Below, piece by piece: positions 4,744-8,978 of a stretch of 8,978 bases of DNA. Both the position numbers and the translations under genes were made by a program. The stretch covers positions 1 through 8,978 of the forward strand of contig CAZKUV010000028.1 of NCBI GenBank assembly GCA_964556075.1, in the 5' to 3' direction. The notes under the pieces were generated by a model. The model searched no databases. It was not told the DNA's origin and was given only the letters and a program-made list of their open reading frames with translations. Numbering within the stretch: the stretch's first letter is position 1; each line of letters opens with the position of its first letter. Source of the DNA: JAUIHN01 sp964556075. Its GTDB lineage: Bacteria; Patescibacteriota; Saccharimonadia; Saccharimonadales; Saccharimonadaceae.

Positions 4744-7215
4744 ATGAAAGTTAGCTTGAACATAGTAAAACAGTTTATCGATTTCGAACTTCCTTCAACT
4801 GATGAACTTGTTGCAAAAATAAATTCGCAGCTCGGTGGAGTTGAAGAGGTTATTAATCTAGGGGCTAAGTATGAGAGCGCAAAAATAGTCAAAGTCGTTG
4901 AATGCGAAAAGCATTCAAATGCCGACAAGCTTTCAGTTTGTAAAATCGATGCGGGTGAAGGAGAACTAATTCAAGTAGTTTGTGGCGCAAATAACGTCAA
5001 ATCTGGAATGTGGGCAGTTTGGCTACCTCCGAAAAGCACTGTACCGGCTACATTTGACGATATTGACCCCTTCGTGTTGAGTGTCCGTGAAATTCGTGGC
5101 GTAAAAAGCAATGGGATGCTTGCTAGTGCTCGCGAACTTGGAATAGGAGATGATCACGATGGGATAGTTGACATTACCGAACGGGATTTGCCTGAAGGTA
5201 AGAGTTTAGTGCCAGGAAACAGTTTCGCAGAAGTATTCGAACTCAACGATACGATTATAGATATCGAAAATAAGATGTTTACACATAGACCTGATCTATT
5301 CGGTCAACTCGGTATTGCACGCGAGATAGCAGGAATCTATGGTAGGAAGTTTTCTAGTCCTGATTGGTATGCGGTGTTGCCGAAGTTTGAATCTGTCTCT
5401 GATGCACTCGAGTTAGATATCTTTAACGATGCTCCAGAAAGCGCACCTCGATTCATGGCGGTAGCAGTGGGAGGAACTGAAGTTAAGCAAAGCCCTTTGT
5501 GGTTAAAATGTGCTCTTGTTGCGATGGGCGGAAAGCCCATAAATAACATAGTTGACGCTACAAACTACATAATGCTTATAACTGCGCAGCCGGTTCATGC
5601 ATACGACTATGATAAAGTAAGAGGCCATAAACTTGGTGTCCGCATGGCAAGACACGGTGAAACGTTACCTCTATTGAACGGGAAAATGTATAGCCTAACC
5701 GAAGACGACATCGTTATTGCCGATGCAGAAGGAGCCATTGGACTAGCCGGAATTATGGGTGGAGCGAACTCAGAAGTTTCCCCTGAAACAAAAAATTTAA
5801 TTCTGGAAGTTGCTAATTTCAATATGTATTCTGTGCGGAAGAGCAGTATGCGCCACGGATTATTTACTGATGCGCTGACCCGGTTTAATAAAGGTCAATC
5901 TCCACTGCAAATTCCTACAGTAATGGCAAAGCTCATGAGTTTAGTTGATGGAAATCAGAGCAGTAGAGTATTCGATATAGGTAAAAACCCTCCGAAACCC
6001 CATTCGGTGACAGAGTCCGTGGACTTTATTAATTCACGACTTGGACTTTCGCTAGCAGCTCATGAGATAAAGTCCCTTCTCGAGAATGTTGAAATGCAAG
6101 TTAGTCTTGATGATCGTAGCCGGACGAAAGAGTCACCAACCTTAGTTGTTACACCGCCGTTTTGGCGAACAGATATAGAGCTTCCAGAAGATATTGTTGA
6201 GGAAGTCGGCCGCCTTTACGGTTATGATAAACTACCGCGTGAGCTACCTCTTCGGAGTTCAAAGCCTACTGATCTTAACCATTCGATTGAGACCGGTAAG
6301 GCTATCCGTCGAGCCCTTTCGCGCGCGGGTGGAAACGAGGTACTTTCATATAGCTTTGTGCACGAACGGATACTCACATCTGCTGGTCAAAACCCAGACG
6401 AAGCATACAAGCTTTCAAATGCTCTCAGTCCCGATCTTCAGTATTATCGGCTGAGTCTGACGCCAAGTCTATTAGATAAGGTGCACGGAAATATTAAGGC
6501 AGGGCACGATGAGTTTGCTTTATTTGAAATCGGAAAAAGCCATAGTAAAACTCTAGGACTTGATGAAGACGGTCTTCCACTAGAGGAACAGGAAGTTGCG
6601 CTTGTGTATGCGAAGAAAAAATCTAGAGACGGCGCGGCATTTTATAGGGCGAAATCTGTGCTTGAGTTTATGGCGTCTCAATTAGGACTCAAACTTAAAT
6701 TTGAGCCGTTGGACATTATCTCAACTGCGCATATTGCAACTGTCTTTGAACCAAAGCGCTCTGCAATAGTTTCAGAAAGTGAAACTGGTCGGTATATCGG
6801 AGTAATCGGAGAATATAACGCTCAGACTAGACGAAACTTCAAGCTCCCAGACTATGCTGCGGGATTCGAACTTCTCATGAACCCACTAGCTCAGCTTGTG
6901 CGTGCTGCTAATAAGGTATATCGCCCACTGAGTCGCTTTCCAAGTGTCGATCGCGACATAAGTATTCGGGTCCACCCTCACGCGGACTACGCTACTGTAG
7001 CGACAGCGCTCGATGATGCTCTTTCGAGTAGCAGCCTTGTCACTACCGTGAGGCCGCAAAGCATATATAAACCAGATAACGGTACCAGTAAAACTTTTAC
7101 ATTCAACGTTTCGCTGACTTCTTACGACAAGACATTGACGAGTCAAGAAATAAACAAAATCATTGATGAAGTTTCTTCCAAGCTATCTCACTCGATAAGT
7201 GCAGAAATTGTGTAA
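4744..7215 (+). CDS. pheT: Phenylalanyl-tRNA synthetase beta subunit
   Basis: 823-residue partner of PheS, slightly longer than the roughly 800 residues usual in bacteria. It shapes the complex, binds tRNA-Phe and removes mischarged Tyr. Domains in order are an N-terminal MKVSLNIVKQFIDFELP segment; an EMAP/OB-fold tRNA-binding domain at about 45-150 (HSNADKLSVCKID, VVCGANNV, IRGVKSNGMLAS); the B3/B4 editing domain at about 215-400 (VHAYDYDKVRG, GLAGIMGG, MRHGLFTDALTRFNKG); the B5 domain from about 419 to 490, ending in TDIELPEDIVEEVGRLYGYDKLP, whose acidic residues match the metal-binding pattern; a catalytic-like but inactive core; and a C-terminal ferredoxin-like anticodon-binding domain from about 728 (PLSRFPSVDRDISI). 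The tRNA-binding OB domain is intact. Start ATG at 4744 has only a weak GGGG site 7 nt upstream; coupling to pheS is likely. Identification is secure. Confidence 0.98.
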   Translation: MKVSLNIVKQFIDFELPSTDELVAKINSQLGGVEEVINLGAKYESAKIVKVVECEKHSNADKLSVCKIDAGEGELIQVVCGANNVKSGMWAVWLPPKSTVPATFDDIDPFVLSVREIRGVKSNGMLASARELGIGDDHDGIVDITERDLPEGKSLVPGNSFAEVFELNDTIIDIENKMFTHRPDLFGQLGIAREIAGIYGRKFSSPDWYAVLPKFESVSDALELDIFNDAPESAPRFMAVAVGGTEVKQSPLWLKCALVAMGGKPINNIVDATNYIMLITAQPVHAYDYDKVRGHKLGVRMARHGETLPLLNGKMYSLTEDDIVIADAEGAIGLAGIMGGANSEVSPETKNLILEVANFNMYSVRKSSMRHGLFTDALTRFNKGQSPLQIPTVMAKLMSLVDGNQSSRVFDIGKNPPKPHSVTESVDFINSRLGLSLAAHEIKSLLENVEMQVSLDDRSRTKESPTLVVTPPFWRTDIELPEDIVEEVGRLYGYDKLPRELPLRSSKPTDLNHSIETGKAIRRALSRAGGNEVLSYSFVHERILTSAGQNPDEAYKLSNALSPDLQYYRLSLTPSLLDKVHGNIKAGHDEFALFEIGKSHSKTLGLDEDGLPLEEQEVALVYAKKKSRDGAAFYRAKSVLEFMASQLGLKLKFEPLDIISTAHIATVFEPKRSAIVSESETGRYIGVIGEYNAQTRRNFKLPDYAAGFELLMNPLAQLVRAANKVYRPLSRFPSVDRDISIRVHPHADYATVATALDDALSSSSLVTTVRPQSIYKPDNGTSKTFTFNVSLTSYDKTLTSQEINKIIDEVSSKLSHSISAEIV

Positions 7216-7240
7216 CTCGGGTGATAGAATGGTTTGCAGG

Positions 7241-7270
7241 TAAATCCCCATAACAGAGTAGGGGTATTTA
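7241..7270. terminator. Hairpin between convergent pheT and cyoD, probable terminator
   Basis: TAAATCCCC (7241-7249) pairs with GGGGTATTTA (7261-7270) to give 9 bp with one bulged T and an 11-nt loop. It lies 25 nt after the pheT stop, and its right arm overlaps the stop codon of cyoD on the other strand. Neither strand has a long T tract after it; the AT-rich base of the stem may stand in for one. Its placement between converging genes supports a shared terminator role, but it is weaker than the hairpin at 2381-2409. Confidence 0.5.
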
Positions 7271-8026
7271 GTGTTCCGTGTGATTCGCGTGTCCAGTGTG
7301 ATCGTGTTCTGCGTCGTCTTGCTCTATTGATTCTTCTGTATCAACAACTGAGAAGTGACCGACAATCATCGGTAATTCAGAATCATGGAAACTGAAGTTT
7401 CCTACTTCATTTAATGTAATGATCTTTGGTCGATCGGCGCGGAGCGAAAGTTCATAATGCCCGCCATAGCTTACTGGATTACTAGGGGTGCCAATAAGGA
7501 GTAAGTGTGGAGCACCATCACCGCTTCTTATTGTGAGTGTATCGCATCGTTTTGCATGGATGTGCTCGACGGCAACACCACTACCAACTATTATCTCGTG
7601 GTTGTCGCGATTTCCTTGACAGGCGCCAGTGTCTCTCTCGCCTACACGAGCTATATTCTCATCTTGTGCTATGCGAAGAGTCGCTTCTTCAGGGGACATG
7701 TGATCGTAGAGACTATTCATAATGAATAATGACGCGCCTACGACCACCACTATGAGGCCAGCGGTGGCTCCAAAGAACACGATGTTATAAAAGGGCTTTG
7801 GACCGCGACCAAGGTGTAGGAAAAAGAACATCTGTACAAACATCTGCAACACCGCCAAAACGAGGATCGCAACGAGCAGAGGATTTCCTGGAAATACCTG
7901 ATTCTTAACGAGGTAATACGGAATAATCGTTAATAGTAACGAAAGGACAAATCCAACTACGTAGGATTTGACCGATCCGTGGTGTGTATTTTCGTGAGAT
8001 GTGGGGGTGCTTGAAGAATCTGACAT
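7268..8026 (-). CDS. cyoD: Cytochrome bo3 quinol oxidase subunit IV fused to a cupredoxin-like domain and His-rich tail
   Basis: 252 residues against about 110 in E. coli CyoD. Residues 1-110 are a full CyoD: a His-containing cytosolic N-terminus, GSVKSYVVGFVLSLLLTIIP, MFVQMFFFLHLG, and three transmembrane helices (about 21-41, 48-71, 79-105). CyoD supports assembly and stability of the CuB-haem site. By E. coli topology the C-terminus is extracytoplasmic. After a linker (about 110-140), residues 142-228 show beta-strand character like a cupredoxin: HEIIVGSG, CDTLTIRSGD, PHLLLIG, YGGHYELSLRAD, ITLNEVGNFSFHD, PMIVGHFSVV. Candidate metal ligands are H174, H190, H214, M220 and H224; His occupies the place of the usual Cys. 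The last ~13 residues (EHDHTGHANHTEH) hold five His. Start at 8026 has GGAG 7 nt upstream and lies 2 nt past cyoC. CyoD identity is secure; the cupredoxin call is moderately secure, and bound metal is unproven. Confidence 0.88.
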   Translation of the reverse strand: MSDSSSTPTSHENTHHGSVKSYVVGFVLSLLLTIIPYYLVKNQVFPGNPLLVAILVLAVLQMFVQMFFFLHLGRGPKPFYNIVFFGATAGLIVVVVGASLFIMNSLYDHMSPEEATLRIAQDENIARVGERDTGACQGNRDNHEIIVGSGVAVEHIHAKRCDTLTIRSGDGAPHLLLIGTPSNPVSYGGHYELSLRADRPKIITLNEVGNFSFHDSELPMIVGHFSVVDTEESIEQDDAEHDHTGHANHTEH

Positions 8027-8028
8027 AT

Positions 8029-8634
8029 TTATTCTCCGATAAAAGGCATTAAGTAAACGACACTGAATATGAAAATCCAGACAATATCTAAGAAGTGCCA
8101 AAACAAACTGAGGAGGGCTATCTTTCTCACATTGCTACGCGTAAGACCACGTTTCACCACAAAAATATAAATGGCAGCTATCCAAACTAGCCCTGAAAGT
8201 ATATGTAATCCGTGCGATCCAAGGAGTGTGAAGAACGAAGACATGAATGCATTGGATTGCATAGTGTGACCAGCGTGAACCAATTCATAGAATTCAAAAA
8301 TTTCAATGCTCAAGAAAGCGAGACCTAAGGCAAAAGTAACTCCAAGCCATGTCAAGGCTTGCCTCTTCCGCTTCTGCCAAGCAGCCAGTAACCCAAGTCC
8401 TATCGTAAAACTACTCGTTAGGAGGATAAAAGTGTTCAGGAGTGCTAATTCCATGCTAAGCAAATCTACAGCTCCGGGACCGCCATCCGTACTGTTTCTA
8501 AGTACTGAGAAGACAGCAAACAATACACCAAACATTAGAAGGTCGGTCATGATGTAGAGCCAGAAGCCAAACATCGCCCGGTCGTCAGCGTCGCTGGTCG
8601 GATTTGCCATTTCGTGTGTCACAACCTGAGACAT
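8029..8634 (-). CDS. cyoC: Cytochrome bo3 ubiquinol oxidase subunit III
   Basis: 201-residue integral membrane subunit of the haem-copper quinol oxidase, close to the 204 residues of E. coli CyoC. It belongs to the COX3 family, which carries no redox centre and stabilises subunit I. Five hydrophobic segments are visible, with the family signatures FGFWLYIMTDLLMFG near the N-terminus, ETF/NTFILLTSS-like helix 2, EIFEFYEL, FFTLLGSHGLHILSGL and the C-terminal LFWHFLDIVWIFIFSVVYLM, which closely matches the E. coli sequence. The start at 8634 is chosen because GAGGAG lies 6 nt upstream. An in-frame ATG at 8664 has no such site and lies inside cyoB. The start overlaps the cyoB stop as TAATG, so translation is probably coupled, and cyoD follows after 2 nt. 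Confidence 0.96.
   Translation of the reverse strand: MSQVVTHEMANPTSDADDRAMFGFWLYIMTDLLMFGVLFAVFSVLRNSTDGGPGAVDLLSMELALLNTFILLTSSFTIGLGLLAAWQKRKRQALTWLGVTFALGLAFLSIEIFEFYELVHAGHTMQSNAFMSSFFTLLGSHGLHILSGLVWIAAIYIFVVKRGLTRSNVRKIALLSLFWHFLDIVWIFIFSVVYLMPFIGE
8034..8037 (-). promoter_or_regulatory. Shine-Dalgarno site of cyoD inside the 3' end of cyoC
   Basis: Minus-strand GGAG (8037 to 8034) lies 7 nt before the ATG at 8026, within the last codons of cyoC. It excludes the longer in-frame reading from 8101, which would overlap cyoC by 73 nt. Confidence 0.7.
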
Positions 8635-8978
8635 TACTTGCTCCTCACTAACTTTATAAACCATCCTGGGGCGGTTCGGAAAAATTCAATTAATCCCATT
8701 TCCTCCGCGCTATCACTGAGAAACTTTTTAACAGCAGCATCTTCTTGTGCTTTTTCATTCTCAATCTTCATTACCTCGGATGCGGGAATTGAATACTCGG
8801 TATGTTCATCAAAACCTCGTCGAATCAGAACCGCGATTACCCCTATGGTACCTACTCCAATCATCCATATAATGTTCCATACAAATCCGAATCCAATGAG
8901 GAAAGTAAAGAGAGAAATGAAGATTCCGGCTGACGTACTCTTAGGCATATGTATATCACTAATTTCAAGTTTCGGTTT
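8634..8978 (-). CDS. cyoB: Cytochrome bo3 ubiquinol oxidase subunit I, C-terminal part only
   Basis: The last 114 codons of the haem-copper catalytic subunit; the 5' part lies beyond the right window edge. It enters as KPKLEISDIHMPKSTSAG, matching the E. coli CyoB stretch around IHMPKNTGTG, so the ATG at 8948 is internal and not a start. Two C-terminal transmembrane helices follow (GIFISLFTFLIGFGFVWNII and GVGTIGVIAVLI), then a cytosolic tail with IPASEVMKIENEKA, which parallels the E. coli VAEVEKIEN tail. The tail runs about 25 residues further than in E. coli and ends in a hydrophobic and basic stretch (FFRTAPGWFIKLVRSK). Haem and copper ligands, the quinol site and proton channels are all outside the window. 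The stop overlaps the cyoC start by one base (TAATG). Identification is secure because of the alignment and the order cyoB-cyoC-cyoD. Confidence 0.94.
   Translation of the reverse strand, partial: KPKLEISDIHMPKSTSAGIFISLFTFLIGFGFVWNIIWMIGVGTIGVIAVLIRRGFDEHTEYSIPASEVMKIENEKAQEDAAVKKFLSDSAEEMGLIEFFRTAPGWFIKLVRSK
8641..8646 (-). promoter_or_regulatory. Shine-Dalgarno site of cyoC inside the 3' end of cyoB
   Basis: Minus-strand GAGGAG (8646 to 8641) lies 6 nt before the ATG at 8634 and is embedded in the last cyoB codons. Together with the TAATG overlap it points to coupled, balanced synthesis of subunits I and III. Confidence 0.75.

Noticed and set aside
7505..7729. Plus-strand frames inside cyoD, considered because the fusion region is unusual
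   Set aside because: The cyoD frame continues without interruption through the cupredoxin-like domain, and the plus frames have no start signal.
8027..8101. Longer cyoD start at 8101
   Set aside because: It would overlap cyoC by 73 nt and lacks a ribosome-binding site; the CyoD N-terminus aligns with the start at 8026.
8634..8948. Independent small membrane protein starting at the ATG at 8948
   Set aside because: The frame is open to the window edge and the residues before the Met (SDIH) match CyoB, so this Met is internal to cyoB.
1..8978. Mobile elements, CRISPR arrays, tRNA or rRNA genes, riboswitches, recoded stops
   Set aside because: No direct repeats, transposase or integrase motifs, cloverleaf or T-box features were seen. 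All genes read through with standard stops, including the TGA that ends pheS.

Overview
This window reads as a compact chromosomal segment from a Patescibacteria/CPR bacterium, most likely Candidatus Saccharibacteria (TM7). That assignment is an inference. It rests on the protein set, the short intergenic gaps, the standard genetic code, and an aerobic bo3-type quinol oxidase, which is known from environmental Saccharibacteria. I could not run a database search or a tree.

Layout. Positions 1-698 (minus) hold UMP kinase (pyrH), which lacks only its last few codons at the left edge. It is divergent from a five-helix membrane protein of unknown function (802-1287, plus). This is followed closely by rmuC (1307-2380, plus). 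A perfect 12-bp hairpin (2381-2409) separates rmuC from the convergent aquaporin-like channel gene (2439-3284, minus). A 90-bp divergent control region with two back-to-back extended -10 elements then leads to a small tail-anchored membrane protein (3375-3605, plus), pheS (3650-4693) and pheT (4744-7215), which encode both subunits of phenylalanyl-tRNA synthetase. A second hairpin (7241-7270) separates pheT from the convergent tail of a cytochrome bo3 operon read on the minus strand: cyoB (C-terminal part only, cut by the right edge), cyoC and cyoD. The Cyo genes are translationally coupled (TAATG overlap for cyoB/cyoC, a 2-nt gap for cyoC/cyoD). No gap without a gene exceeds about 110 bp.

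Most distinctive features. (1) CyoD carries an extra C-terminal domain of about 140 residues. It looks like a cupredoxin fold in which His replaces the usual copper-binding Cys, and it ends in a His-rich tail; topology places it outside the membrane, beside the oxidase. (2) The aquaporin-like channel has NPG for the first NPA motif and lacks the nearly invariant Arg after the second (NPAT), and it has a lysine/serine/alanine-rich cytosolic tail. (3) Several genes have a TAYACT -10 hexamer ending only 6-11 nt before the start codon, with no Shine-Dalgarno site. This suggests leaderless or nearly leaderless transcripts, alongside other genes that have clear Shine-Dalgarno sites.

Functionally the window mixes housekeeping genes (nucleotide phosphorylation, tRNA charging, a nuclease-like genome-maintenance protein) with membrane functions (terminal oxidase, channel, two unknown membrane proteins). 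I saw no mobile element, CRISPR array, tRNA, rRNA or defence island.
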